Of a stretch of 64,000 nucleotides of DNA, positions 35,801-44,591 are shown piece by piece. A program made the translations under genes and the position numbers. Each line of letters opens with the position of its first letter. The stretch's first letter is position 1. This DNA is from Panonychus citri. Lineage: Eukaryota > Arthropoda > Arachnida > Trombidiformes > Tetranychidae. The notes below the pieces were generated by a model. The model saw only the letters and a program-made list of their open reading frames with translations. It made no database searches and had not been told where the DNA came from. The DNA is taken from the NCBI RefSeq assembly GCF_014898815.1, contig NW_026515500.1, positions 620,001 through 684,000 on the forward strand. The letters are read 5' to 3'.

Positions 35801-36009
35801 CGGTTTCGTTATTTTCCTTTGTATAATTATTAGTATTTTGAGTTAATTGTGACGCACAAAACTATCACTCATTTGAAGTGGGATTGATTAAAAAAACAAT
35901 TAAATGAGCTTATATTGATAACTGCTGCTGCTTCTTACTTTCATTGTAAACTCAATTTAAAATTGTGATGCATTTGTTGAATTTGTTTAAATCGTCATGA
36001 AGATAATTT

Positions 36010-36110
36010 AATTATAATTCAATTTATGTTTGAATTTGTTCAGGTAACTTTATCAAGGCCAAAACAACACGTTGACATGTGAGAAAATCATATAAAAGGT
36101 GAAATTATTC
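36010..36110 (+). promoter_or_regulatory. Silk promoter block P2
   Basis: Contains TTGTTCAGGTAACTTTATC, CACGTTGACATGTGAG and a TATA box (TATAAAA, 36091-36097) about 100 bp before the ATG at 36198. The same ordered block precedes every silk copy here. CATGTG is an E-box. Confidence 0.75.
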
Positions 36111-36197
36111 AAATAGAAAATTATATTTAAATTTAATTTTCATTCGAATCAGTGAATGTATTCATCAATTAAAATTTAAATTGTTAATCACGAGAAA

Positions 36198-36653
36198 ATG
36201 ATGAGTTTTAATCCACTTTTTGTCGTTAATTTTTTTTGGTTCATCACCATTTTCCTTGGCCTCCTGTCATCTTTATCCAACCAGAATCCTGTTTCTGGTT
36301 ATGGTCAAGGTTCTGGTGCTGGTGCTAAAGCTTCCACTTCACCTGTCACAAACACTGTTTCAAGACTTTCGTCAGCCGATGCTACTTCAAGGATCTCTTC
36401 AGCTGTACAAAACATCATATCAAATGGTGGAGTTAATAAAAACAATCTTTCCAGCGTTATCAGTAACATTGGTTCGATGGTTTCTGTATCTAATCCTGGT
36501 TTGATAGGAGATGAAGTCTTGGTTCAAACCTTATTGGAAGTAGTCAGTGCGCTGGTTCACGTATTAAGTAGCTCATCCATCGAAAGTGTAGATGCAGTGG
36601 GCCAATCTTCAAGCTCTGCAACTGGCATTAAAAATGGCATAAAAGGAAAATAA
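36198..36653 (+). CDS. Mini-spidroin-like silk protein, copy 2 (intact)
   Basis: The 151-residue secreted protein starts MMSFNPLFVVNFFWFITIF, a strong signal peptide likely cleaved near residues 27-30. A very short Gly-rich linker (GYGQGSGAGAK) joins it to a C-terminal domain: SRLSSADATSRISSAVQ, NPGLIGDEVLVQTLLEVVSA, LVHVLSSSSIESVDA. This order and spacing match the spidroin C-terminal domain, which controls silk solubility, dimerisation and fibre assembly in spiders. The disulfide-cysteine position is occupied by Asp. The repetitive region is almost absent, so this copy is nearly a free CTD. It shares promoter block and 3' flank with the other copies. TAX1BP3 lies downstream on the other strand. 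Confidence 0.85.
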   Translation: MMSFNPLFVVNFFWFITIFLGLLSSLSNQNPVSGYGQGSGAGAKASTSPVTNTVSRLSSADATSRISSAVQNIISNGGVNKNNLSSVISNIGSMVSVSNPGLIGDEVLVQTLLEVVSALVHVLSSSSIESVDAVGQSSSSATGIKNGIKGK

Positions 36654-36997
36654 TGTACTGGTGTTTCCCAATTTATTCATCTCTGTTTTAATCAGTTAAA
36701 ATTCTAAGTGTTAAATAAAACAATTTTTTGACAAAAGTCAATCACAATTAAAGGTCTAACTGATAATTAACTAATCAAATGTATCATTAAAATAACCAAA
36801 TCAAAAATCATCTAAATCGTCCTTAAATTAAACAAACAAAACTGTATCGCGACATCTAAATTGTCTTCTCTAATTTAGCTGTTTTGATCTTAACTCTGAA
36901 TAGTTAGCTGTTTAGAACCTTTACTGGATAATTGGAGAGATTAGATTATTTCAAGGATTATTCAGAATGGTGAGAATTGAAGAAAAGATTCGGTTAA
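36652..36997. repeat. Silk 3' flank, second copy
   Basis: Near-identical to 35461-35800, starting at the stop codon of silk copy 2. See that entry for the shared core. Confidence 0.85.
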
Positions 36998-37161
36998 TTG
37001 ATTTTGAGATTTTCGCTGATGGTATTTACCATGAGATCATAATTGTGTAATAATATTAGTTGATATTGGAAGCACAGAATTATTGATTGTTGGTTGTTTT
37101 ACTTTTTTGGATCACAATTGTTGATGTTGTATGTTAATTGCAACTAGATTACAATTTAAAT

Positions 37162-37518
37162 CTAATTGTAACAAGCCTGAGTTACTCCACGTCGAGCAAC
37201 AAGCATATTCAATATTGGGAATTTCTTTATATATTCAATGGCCTTTTTATACGTCACCATTGTGAAATCGTAGCCATTACATTGTAAAATTTTGTCACCA
37301 ATTCTTAATCCCGATCTCCATGCTGGACCTTCAATATTTACACTTGTCACATAGATTCCATTGTCAGTGAACCCCTGAGGCGATTGATGATAATCTTGAT
37401 CAATTCCTTCTCCAATTGAGAAGCCACATTTCATTATTTCTCTACCATATTCATCGTAACCAATTTCCTTTTGTAATTTAATTGGAAAGATAACTGAAAA
37501 GAACTTCAACTCTTGCAT
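37162..37518 (-). CDS. TAX1BP3: TAX1BP3 / TIP-1-like single-PDZ protein
   Basis: A small protein that is essentially one PDZ domain. CGFSIGEGIDQDYHQSPQGF holds the carboxylate-binding loop (GFSI). NGIYVTSVNIEGPAWRSGLR, IGDKILQCNGYDFTMVTYKK and LVARRGVT match TAX1BP3 along most of its length. In other animals this protein competes for PDZ ligands such as beta-catenin and Rho effectors. About 118 residues from MQELKFF, one exon, no break. The start is chosen at the first ATG of the frame; a further 5' exon is possible. It is embedded between silk copies 2 and 3 in reverse orientation and is unlikely to be functionally linked to them. Confidence 0.85.
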   Translation of the reverse strand: MQELKFFSVIFPIKLQKEIGYDEYGREIMKCGFSIGEGIDQDYHQSPQGFTDNGIYVTSVNIEGPAWRSGLRIGDKILQCNGYDFTMVTYKKAIEYIKKFPILNMLVARRGVTQACYN

Positions 37519-37650
37519 ACAATCCAATGTTCCTCAAGAGCTAATTGATTTATCCTCTTTTTTTACAATCACAATCACAATTGACTGTCTATTGAAAATT
37601 AACCAAATCAAATGATTTACCTTGAATTTGTTTCTCTCTTTTCATTTCAG

Positions 37651-37970
37651 TGAGTTGTTTATATTGATAATTGTTGCTCGACAATTTAATCTATTGGTTT
37701 TAATTGTTTAATCTTTTTTTTTGATTGATTTCAGATCTCAGAAAAAGCCGATGATCTTGGCCGTGGATCTGGTGTCCAAAGTAAACGAGATGGTAATTCA
37801 GGTCCACCCATCGCTTGTGGGATCATCCGATCAAGTATAAATCTCTTAATTGTTTACAATTAAAAACTTTAAAAACTTTCAATTTGCTGAAAAATCATTT
37901 CCAGTAACAAATATTTCACCTTTCCCCCTATTTATGATTCCTATTAATAAGTCAAGAATAAGAAAATTTT
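37651..37970 (+). pseudogene. Copy of the last intron, last exon and 3' flank of the SOD-fusion gene
   Basis: From GTGAGTTGTTTATATTGATA onward it repeats 34207-34398 (intron 3 and exon 4: ISEKADDLGRGSGVQSKR, DGNSGPPIACGIIR) with few changes, and then the flank with CCTATTAATAAGTCAAG. The final codons differ (CGATCAAGTATAAATC), so the original stop is lost. No upstream SOD exon is present, so it cannot encode a domain on its own. Confidence 0.85.
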
Positions 37971-38030
37971 ACCAATTAGAATCGTATTAATATACAAATA
38001 ATATTGTATTACATACAAAAACGACGACGT

Positions 38031-38092
38031 ATCAGTTCAGAAGCGACCAGTGGTTTCGAGGCTTTTATAACACCAGGGCGATTCAGCTTCCA
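38031..38092 (+). pseudogene. Exon scrap shared with the broken gene at 40690
   Basis: TTCAGAAGCGACCAGTGGTTTCGAGGCTTTTATAACACCAGGGCGATT is identical here and at 40690-40737 (frame SEATSGFEAFITPGR). The copy ends after about 55 bp and diverges. Confidence 0.75.
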
Positions 38093-38385
38093 TAGCGATT
38101 CCTTCATGAATAGTTCTGGAAATAAAATTTATGAATACCTCACAGATTATTGACTATTTTGTTTCAAATGCAGATCTAAGACTTTTTTCATTTATAAAAT
38201 TAACTCTAATGCATATTAGACATCATTTTTTTTCTTATCTAATCTTTCGTTACGGTTTTAATTACCAGAGAGTTGCTTTTATTAGTGTGATCTGTAAAGT
38301 GAATTTGAATCCGTTGAATATGCAACGGAGCGAATTGGAAATCGGATTGGTTAAAAAAACAATTAAATGAGATTATTAATACATA

Positions 38386-38535
38386 CAGTCCTCGGCAAAA
38401 GTTTAAGGACAACAATCAATTGATTATAACTCGAGTTCTACTTAAGATAAATTTATATTTTTTTCAGAAATATAATAGCCATTGGTAGTAGTAATAATCA
38501 ATTGATTGTTGTCCTTAAACTTTTGCCGAGGACTG
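38386..38535. mobile_element. 150-bp MITE with long TIRs, TA target duplication
   Basis: The ends are CAGTCCTCGGCAAAAGTTTA and its reverse complement, and the inverted repeats extend about 40 bp (through GGACAACAATCAATTGATTAT). TA flanks both sides. Related flanking sequence without the element is seen at 39745-39770 and 43945-43970 (AAATGAGATTATATTG). This is a non-autonomous Tc1/mariner-type element; it carries no ORF. Confidence 0.9.
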
Positions 38536-38711
38536 TATATATTGTATATTGCTAATTGATTTATCCTCTTTTTTCAATTAGATTGTAAATTCAATTGTAA
38601 ATTTTGACGAACATACAAAAGTAACTTTGATGATAGAAAGTGTTTTAAATACGATGCATTTTCTGAATTTGTCGTAATTATCATGAAGATAATCTAATTC
38701 TAATTCAATTT

Positions 38712-38795
38712 ATGTTTGAGTTTGTTCAAGTAACTTCACCGAGGACAAAGCGACACGTTGACATGTGAGAAAACCAGATAAAAGGTGAAATTATT
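38712..38795 (+). promoter_or_regulatory. Silk promoter block P3
   Basis: Contains TTTGTTCAAGTAACTTCACC, CACGTTGACATGTGAG and a TATA-like GATAAAAGGTGAAAT, the same order as P2, about 100 bp upstream of the ATG at 38890. Confidence 0.7.
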
Positions 38796-38889
38796 CAAAT
38801 AGAAAATTCTATTTAAATTTAATTTTCATTCAAATTAGTGAATCAATTTCTAACAGCTAAAATTGGAAGTGTTAACCACAAGAAGAACA

Positions 38890-39039
38890 ATGAGTTTAAA
38901 TCCACTTGTAGCCGTTAATTTTATTTTGTTAATCACCATTTTCATGGGGCTTATGGCATCTTTATCCTGTCAGTACCCTGGTTCTGCTCCTGCTGCTGGT
39001 CGGGGTTCTGGTTGGGGTTCTGGTTGGGGTTCTGGTTGG

Positions 39040-39076
<37 letters not shown>

Positions 39077-39347
39077 TTTATCAGAGTGGCAATCTAACCA
39101 AGGTTAATTCAACTCAAAGAGTCATTGAGCCAGTAAAAGCCATATTAGGTGGGCAATCGGAAGTAACACCTTTTATCGCTTGGGTGATTTTGAGAAGTCT
39201 GCCTCGGGTATTTTAGGCTTGTTGGAAATAACCAGTGTGTTGAATCATGTATCAAGTGACGCCTCCGTCGGATATGTGAATCCGACATCAGCTGCCAAAC
39301 CTACAAGTGAACTTGTTAATGCAGCCCGTGACATAATAGGGAAATAA
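38890..39347 (+). CDS. Mini-spidroin-like silk protein, copy 3 (GSGW type, one frame break)
   Basis: Signal peptide MSLNPLVAVNFILLITIFMG, then a linker of four GSGW-type units followed by GSGSGSGSGSG. Trp in a silk repeat is unusual and could alter solubility or UV absorbance. The original frame stops at 39216. Adding one T to the run in CCTTTTATCG (about 39172) continues the frame as YRLGDFEKSASGILGLLEIT, SVLNHVSSDASVGYVNPT and ends ARDIIGK at 39347, like the other CTDs (AxGIxxGxxGK). The first CTD helix (normally SRLSS) is poorly conserved. It could be a diverged functional copy with a sequencing indel or a decaying one. Confidence 0.7.
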
Positions 39348-39914
39348 TATACTGGTGTTTTCCAATTTATTCATCTCTGTTTTAATCAGTTATATTCTAA
39401 GTGTTAAATAAAACAATTTAAGTTCAGACATGTCTCGTTTTTCGTAATTTTCATGGAGCTTATTCATCTTTTTACTCGTTGCTATCCATCCTTATCGGTG
39501 TGGTGATTTTTTTGAACAATTAAAAATAATTAATTGACCATTATTTTATTTCTCTAACTAGGCTTACTGCAAGCGGCAGTTACGTCTGAGCGATTGTATG
39601 ACTCAGAAAAGAGAGACCGAGAAGAGCGTGCAAGAAAGAGAGTTAAAGAAGAAGAAGGAGGAAAGAGAAAAAAGAAAAAAGAAAAGAACAAATCCTTGGG
39701 AACGGTTGTTGGAAATGGAATTGATTAAAAAACAATTAAATGAGATTATATTGCTGATTGATTTATCCTCTTTTTTTTCAGGTTGATTGTAAATTCAATT
39801 GAAAATTGTGACGAACATACAAAAGTAACTTTGATGATAGAAAGTGTTTTAAATACGATGCATTTGCTGAATTTGTCTTAATTACCATGTAGATAATCTA
39901 ATTCTAATTCAGTT

Positions 39915-39995
39915 TGTGTTTGGATTTGTTCAGGTAACTGCATCGAGGCCAAAGCGACACTGGAACATGTTAGAAAATCACATTAAAGGTGAAAT
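39915..39995 (+). promoter_or_regulatory. Silk promoter block P4, degraded
   Basis: Has TTGTTCAGGTAACTGCATCGAGG, but the CACGTTGACATGTGAG element reads CACTGGAACATGTTAG and the TATA box reads CATTAAAGG. It precedes the truncated copy 4, consistent with relaxed constraint after loss of the coding region. Confidence 0.65.
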
Positions 39996-40091
39996 TATTC
40001 AAATAGAAAATTATATTTAAATTTAATTTTCATTCAAATTAGTGAACATTTCTATCAGTTAAAATTTTAAGTGTTAAACACAAGAAGAACA

Positions 40092-40190
40092 ATGAGTTTA
40101 AATCCACTTATGGCCGTTAATGTTTTTTGGTTAATCGCCATTTTCATGGGACTTATGGCATCTTTATCGTACCAGGATCCTGATTATTGA
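40092..40190 (+). pseudogene. Truncated silk copy 4: signal peptide only, joined to a SOD exon copy
   Basis: MSLNPLMAVNVFWLIAIFMG continues to SLSYQDPDY and then a stop. The stop TGA overlaps the ATTGATTTCAG acceptor of the duplicated SOD exon, so the break lies in shared microhomology. Linker and CTD are missing. At most it would make a free signal peptide. Confidence 0.85.
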
Positions 40191-40330
40191 TTTCAGATCT
40201 CAGAAAAAGCCGATGGTAATAGTAAACCAAAGTAAACGAGATGGTAATTCAGGTCCACCAATCGCTTGTGGGATCATCCGATTAAGTATAATCTAAATCA
40301 ATTGATCAAATATTATTTTTGATTAAATGT
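40187..40330 (+). pseudogene. Second partial copy of the SOD last exon
   Basis: Begins at the splice acceptor (TGATTTCAG, ATCTCAGAAAAAGCCGATGG). About 30 bp of the exon middle is rearranged or deleted (GATCTTGGCCGTGGATC is missing). It ends with the original stop (ATTAAGTATAATCTAA) and then the 3' flank to about 40620. Together with 37651 this makes three copies of the exon in 6 kb. Confidence 0.85.
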
Positions 40331-40689
40331 TAATTGTTATAAACCCATAAGAAAAATGTATATTTATTTTATTACAATTGTTTTTTGTTTCATTCTAATT
40401 CAATGTACCATTGTCTCATTCCCATACTTAAAAACTGTCAATCAACTTGTTGATCCATTTTATAATTTTAAACCTCTTAATTGAATACAATTAAAAACTT
40501 TAATTTGTTGAAAAATTATTTCCAGCAACAAAAATTTCACCTCTTGGAAGAGGCTCTTCCCCTATTTATGATTCCTATTAATAAGTCAAGTATAAGGAAA
40601 TTTAGCTAATTAGAATCGTAAATTACCTTACAAACAAATATTTGTCAAGTTTCAGCAACTTTCCAATACCCTGATTGTCGACGTTTCAG

Positions 40690-41394
40690 TTCAGAAGCGA
40701 CCAGTGGTTTCGAGGCTTTTATAACACCAGGGCGATTACAGTATTGGGCCATGTACCCTGAGTATTTCCTTAAAAGCTACGACATTGTGATGAAATTTTT
40801 CAGCAGTGAAGTTGATCTTAAGGTTTGCTTCGGTCGACATCCTAAGCCAGAAGAAACAGACCGATGCTGGGAGGCCAAAAAGAACGAAGAGATTCGAATG
40901 GCCAGTGGTGTATGTAAAGATTGAGATGTTCTGACCTGTGAGCCTTTTAACTTTACCATCACACCTCCTGATCAGGGGATGTCATCAAACACTATTTGCT
41001 CAGGTAAGAGAAAAAACAATAAAAACCAACACAATTAAGATTGGAGAATCAAAACGGTCCAATTAATTATCTTGTTAATTTCTTTCCACAGACAAAAAGT
41101 TTCTCAATGCTCGACAAATTAAATTCAACTTGAATTATTCAAGTTCTCCCATTGTGGACTTACCAGTGGAGTTTAACCAAAACTGCAACTGGATCAAGAT
41201 TGAGATTAAGTCAACTTCTTCGTTACTACATGTATTATGATGGAGGTCGTGTTTCTAGTACTGGATATTGTGATCGAGCAACGATAAGTATCGATGATAG
41301 AAGTTTCCGTGACACTGGGACTAATTATCTCAAAGCTTTGGAATTGAGTAAGAATTATATCATAGGAGAGTCAGTAATCACGAGTAAGATTTAA
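40690..41394 (+). pseudogene. Broken unrecognised gene, two exons, Cys-containing secreted-like protein
   Basis: Exon 40690-41003 (acceptor TTTCAG, donor CAG/GTAAGAG) reads SEATSGFEAFITPGRLQYWA, MYPEYFLKSYDIVMKFF, EVDLKVCFGRHPKPEETDRC, with an in-frame TGA after GVCKD. Exon 41092-41394 reads DKKFLNARQIKFNLNYSSSP, VEFNQNCNWIKIEIKSTS; then the frame shifts near 41220 and continues YYMYYDGGRVSSTGYCDRAT. Splice sites and phase are coherent, so it derives from a real gene, but no start was found. The spaced cysteines suggest an extracellular protein; no family is recognised. The stop is a substitution, not a homopolymer slip, so I call it a pseudogene. Confidence 0.6.
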
Positions 41395-41479
41395 AAAGTA
41401 ATACGATCAACTATCGACTCGGCTTATGCTATGATAAAGCTAAATCCATACTATTGTTATAATTAAGATAATCTAATTT

Positions 41480-41575
41480 TAATTCAATTTATGTTTGAAT
41501 TTGTTCAGGTAACTTTATCAAGGCCAAAACAACACGTTGACATGTGAGAAAATCTTATAAAAGGTGAAATTATTC
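41480..41575 (+). promoter_or_regulatory. Silk promoter block P5
   Basis: TTGTTCAGGTAACTTTATC, CACGTTGACATGTGAG and TATAAAAGGTGAAATTATTC, nearly identical to P2 over more than 150 bp, including the 5' UTR. Copies 2 and 5 are therefore recent duplicates upstream of the linker. Confidence 0.75.
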
Positions 41576-41662
41576 AAATAGAAAATTATATTTAAATTTA
41601 ATTTTCATTCGAATCAGTGAATGTATTCATCAATTAAAATTTAAATTGTTAATCACGAGAAA

Positions 41663-42162
41663 ATGATGAGTTTTAATCCACTTTTTGTCGTTAATTTTTT
41701 TTGGTTCATCACCATTTTCCTTGGCCTTATGTCATCTTTATCCAACCAGAATCCTGTTTCTGGTGCTGGTTCTGGTTCTGGTTATGGTCAAGGTTATGGT
41801 TCAGGTGTAGGTGTAGGGGCTGGCTCTGGTTCTGGTGCTTCCACTACCACTGTCTCGAACACGGTTTCAAGACTCTCGTCACCCGCTGCTACTTCAAGGG
41901 TCTCTTCAGCTGCACAAAACATCATATCAAATGGTGGAGTTAATGCAGTCTTTCCAGCGCTATAAGTGGCATTGCTTCTTCGGTTGCAGCATCTAATCCT
42001 GGTTTGAGTCAATGTGAAATCTTGGCTCAAACCTTATTGGAAGTAGTCAGTGCGTTGGTTCATATATTAAGTAGCGCATCCGTCGGATATGTAGATGCAG
42101 GAGCAGCTAGTCAAACAATTAATCAAGTTGGTCAAGTAGTAGGTAACGCAATGGGAAAATAA
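41663..42162 (+). CDS. Mini-spidroin-like silk protein, copy 5 (one frame break)
   Basis: Signal peptide MMSFNPLFVVNFFWFITIFL is identical to copy 2. The linker is longer (GAGSGSGYGQGYGSGVGVG). The CTD starts SRLSSPAATSRVSSAAQN. The frame breaks at about 41945 (GTTAATGCAGTC). One more base there, such as a second G, continues as SLSSAISGIASSVAAS, NPGLSQCEILAQTLLEVVSA, LVHILSSASVGYVDAGAA and ends NAMGK at 42162. The conserved cysteine of spidroin CTDs (LSQCE) is present. Relative to copy 6 the break site lacks about four bases, so a true deletion is as likely as a sequencing slip. Confidence 0.72.
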
Positions 42163-42672
42163 TGTACTGGTGTTTCCCAATTTATTAATCTCTATTTTAA
42201 ACAGTTAAATTCTAAGTGTTGAAAAAAAATCCACTCCAACCACCTAAAACTTTCAGATATTTGTCGTTTTTCGTCATTCTCATATGGCTTTATTTCATCT
42301 TCTACTCTGGTTCGAGGTTTCCGACATCAGAACTTTGCTTGCTCTCTATAATAACTTTTTTCCAAGATCATGAGTTCAATTTCTTCTTCGTTCTCAGCGA
42401 CTTATTTTAGATTAAATCCAAGTTGAGGATTTGATTGAAGTAATCAGTGGTCCTCATAATAAGTAGATCACAAAGCTCCAGATTTAATGAATTGATATCT
42501 AACATCACAATATTCCGAGAATGAATATTAATGTATTGATATATTCATTTCTATTTGCTCATTTAAAATATTGCGAGTTTAAATTACAGGAGGATTTGAT
42601 TGAAGTAATCAGAGGTCCTCGTATTATTAATAAGTAGATAAAAAATTTTCAGATTTAATGAATTAATATCTA

Positions 42673-42806
42673 AAGGGTGTGTAGTTTAAAAACTGAAATT
42701 TAGAGATAAGAAAATAACTGGTAAAAGGTTAGCTTATCTTTTTTTCTTACCTTTGTCTTTGTGGTTTTCTTATCTCTTAATTTCAGTTTTTAAACTACAC
42801 ACCCTT
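42673..42806. mobile_element. 134-bp MITE (AAGGGTGTGTAG ends), TA target duplication
   Basis: Perfect or near-perfect terminal repeats AAGGGTGTGTAGTTTAAAAA / reverse complement run about 40 bp inward, so it can fold into an almost complete hairpin. TA lies on both sides; the uninterrupted sister unit reads ATATCTAACATCAC at 42493-42506. No ORF. Confidence 0.92.
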
Positions 42807-42850
42807 TAGCATCACAATATTCCGAGAATGAATATTAATGTATTGATATA

Positions 42851-43039
42851 CAGCCACAGAAATTGAGTTAGGAACAAAAATTAAATCGCTCGCGCACACA
42901 ATCAATTCAAACTTTAATATATGAATTGATAAGATTGAAAAACATTGGGTTTTAGATAAGATAATCAAGTTAATCACAATTTAATCACTCAATGCGCGAA
43001 TTGAAATAATTTTTGTTCCAAACTCAATTTCTGTGGCTG
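42851..43039. mobile_element. 189-bp MITE (CAGCCACAG ends), TA target duplication
   Basis: The ends are CAGCCACAGAAATTGAGTT and its reverse complement, with one or two mismatches over about 33 bp. The sister unit shows the empty site TTGATATATTCATTTC at 42534-42549. Non-autonomous Tc1/mariner-type. Terminal sequence differs from the two other MITEs, so at least three families are present. Confidence 0.92.
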
Positions 43040-43095
43040 TATATTCTTTTCTATTTTCTCATTTGAAAATATCGCAAGCTCAAATTATAGAAAAT

Positions 43096-44591
43096 TAATA
43101 TTGATAAACAATTCTGGAAGCAACTTTCGATTCTCTTTCCGTTTACTTGATTAGTGAATTTCTCAATTGAGATTCTTCACATTTGGTTCAGTTTTATTAT
43201 CATTGACAAATTTTTTTATAAGAATCAATCATAATAACAATTAAAAGTCTATTGGAAATTAACTAATCAAATGTATCATTAAATTAACTTAAATAACATT
43301 AACATTAAATCAAATAAATTACTTTGAATTTGTTTCTCTTTTCTCTCTTTTAAATCTGATGCTTTGATAGATTAAAAATGAATCAGTAGAAGATTAATTT
43401 TGTCCAAAGGGATGATTAGGGATTAAAAAAAATTCGAGAGAAAGTTTAATAAAATAATTAAAATCAATTTTCGATTTATATACAACTATGTACTTGTAAT
43501 AGTATTCTAAGTTAGTTGCGACGTACGAAATTTACAACCATTGGGAATGGAATTAATTAAAAAAAGGGTAAGACTCAAGATATGTCCGTCAGCTCGATAT
43601 TTTCACTTCAAGCTGATTTTTTTCGGCTTAAAGTTCAAGCTACATATGAAAATGGACTTAATTGTTCAGTTAATTATGTTTGTTTAAATTAACTTAACTT
43701 ATTAACTATTTTACTTTTCAATCGTATACTTTGATAGATTAACAATGAATCCAGAAGAAATTAGTTGAGGGCAAGTGAAGATTATGAGTAGAAAAAATTA
43801 CAAGAAAAAGTTTAATAAAATACGAGTGAAATCAATATTCAATTCATATAATTGTTATAGTATTTTGAGTTAATTTTGAGGCACAAAATTAAAAAATCAT
43901 TGGGAACGGTCTTTGGAAAGGGGATTGATTGCAAAACAATTAAATGAGATTATATTGATAATTGGTTTATCCTCTTTTTTCATTTGATTGTAAACTTAAT
44001 TTAAAACTTTGACAAGCAAACAAAAGTAACTTTGATGATAGAAAGTTTTTTGAATTTTGTTGCATTTGTTAAAAAGGTATGTCAACCCTAAAATTGACCT
44101 CCGTCAAACACTAAATTCTGCTAGATCATTATACTTCTCATTATGAGTTATACAAAATATCAATAGATCAAAAGTGTGCAACTTTATCGTGAATTTTGCC
44201 CCAGTTCGGGTGTGGCAACGGAAAGTTGGGTATTGAATTCCAATGGAATAGACTCCTATTAATAAGTCAAGAATAAAGGAAATTTTACCAATTAGAATCG
44301 TATATTACCTTACAAACAGACATAATCAGTTGAATTTGATTCTTAATTAAATTGATCATCAAGATGATTAAAACTAAATTGGAATCTGAGTATTTTGAAA
44401 TCTACTCACTAGATGGCGCTGTTCTCGAATTCTTGGTTTGTTTTGATTTTTTTCTGGTTATTTTTTGATCATCAAACATTTTGATGACAACAGTTTGTTG
44501 ATTGATTTTGGTCTTTTTGGATTGTTTGTTTTTTCTAATTCCATTCTAAAAATTATCTTTACTATCTTAATCATCAATCTTGGTGGGTATC
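43096..44591. other. Intergenic region of decayed silk-locus flank repeats
   Basis: Fragments familiar from other silk flanks recur: AATTAAATGAGATTATATTG with TTTATCCTCTTTTTTCA (about 43940-43985), AAAGTAACTTTGATGATAGAAAG (about 44022) and CCTATTAATAAGTCAAGAATAA (about 44250). A silk promoter or CTD was not found, so this looks like flank left after deletion of a copy. Position 44560-44591 is the SCCPDH leader. Confidence 0.5.

Larger units (their letters stand above)
42425..43095. repeat. Tandem duplication, second copy interrupted by two MITEs
   Basis: Unit 1 (about 42425-42592: GAGGATTTGATTGAAGTAATC to GCGAGTTTAAATTACAG) repeats from 42592 on. In the second unit a 134-bp and a 189-bp element split the sequence. 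Unit 1 serves as the empty-site control for both. The unit is non-coding. Confidence 0.85.

Noticed and set aside
39598..39786. Lys/Glu-rich 62-residue ORF between silk copies 3 and 4
   Set aside because: Low-complexity purine-rich sequence without homology, and part of it is the duplicated silk flank (AACAATTAAATGAGATTATATTG).
35022..42162. Possibility that the spidroin-like cluster is contamination from a spider
   Set aside because: The silk units are interleaved with TAX1BP3, SOD-exon copies, UGDH and TMEM94 fragments that share the composition and compact introns of the rest of the contig, so they are native to this genome. Whether that genome is a mite still needs a taxon check.
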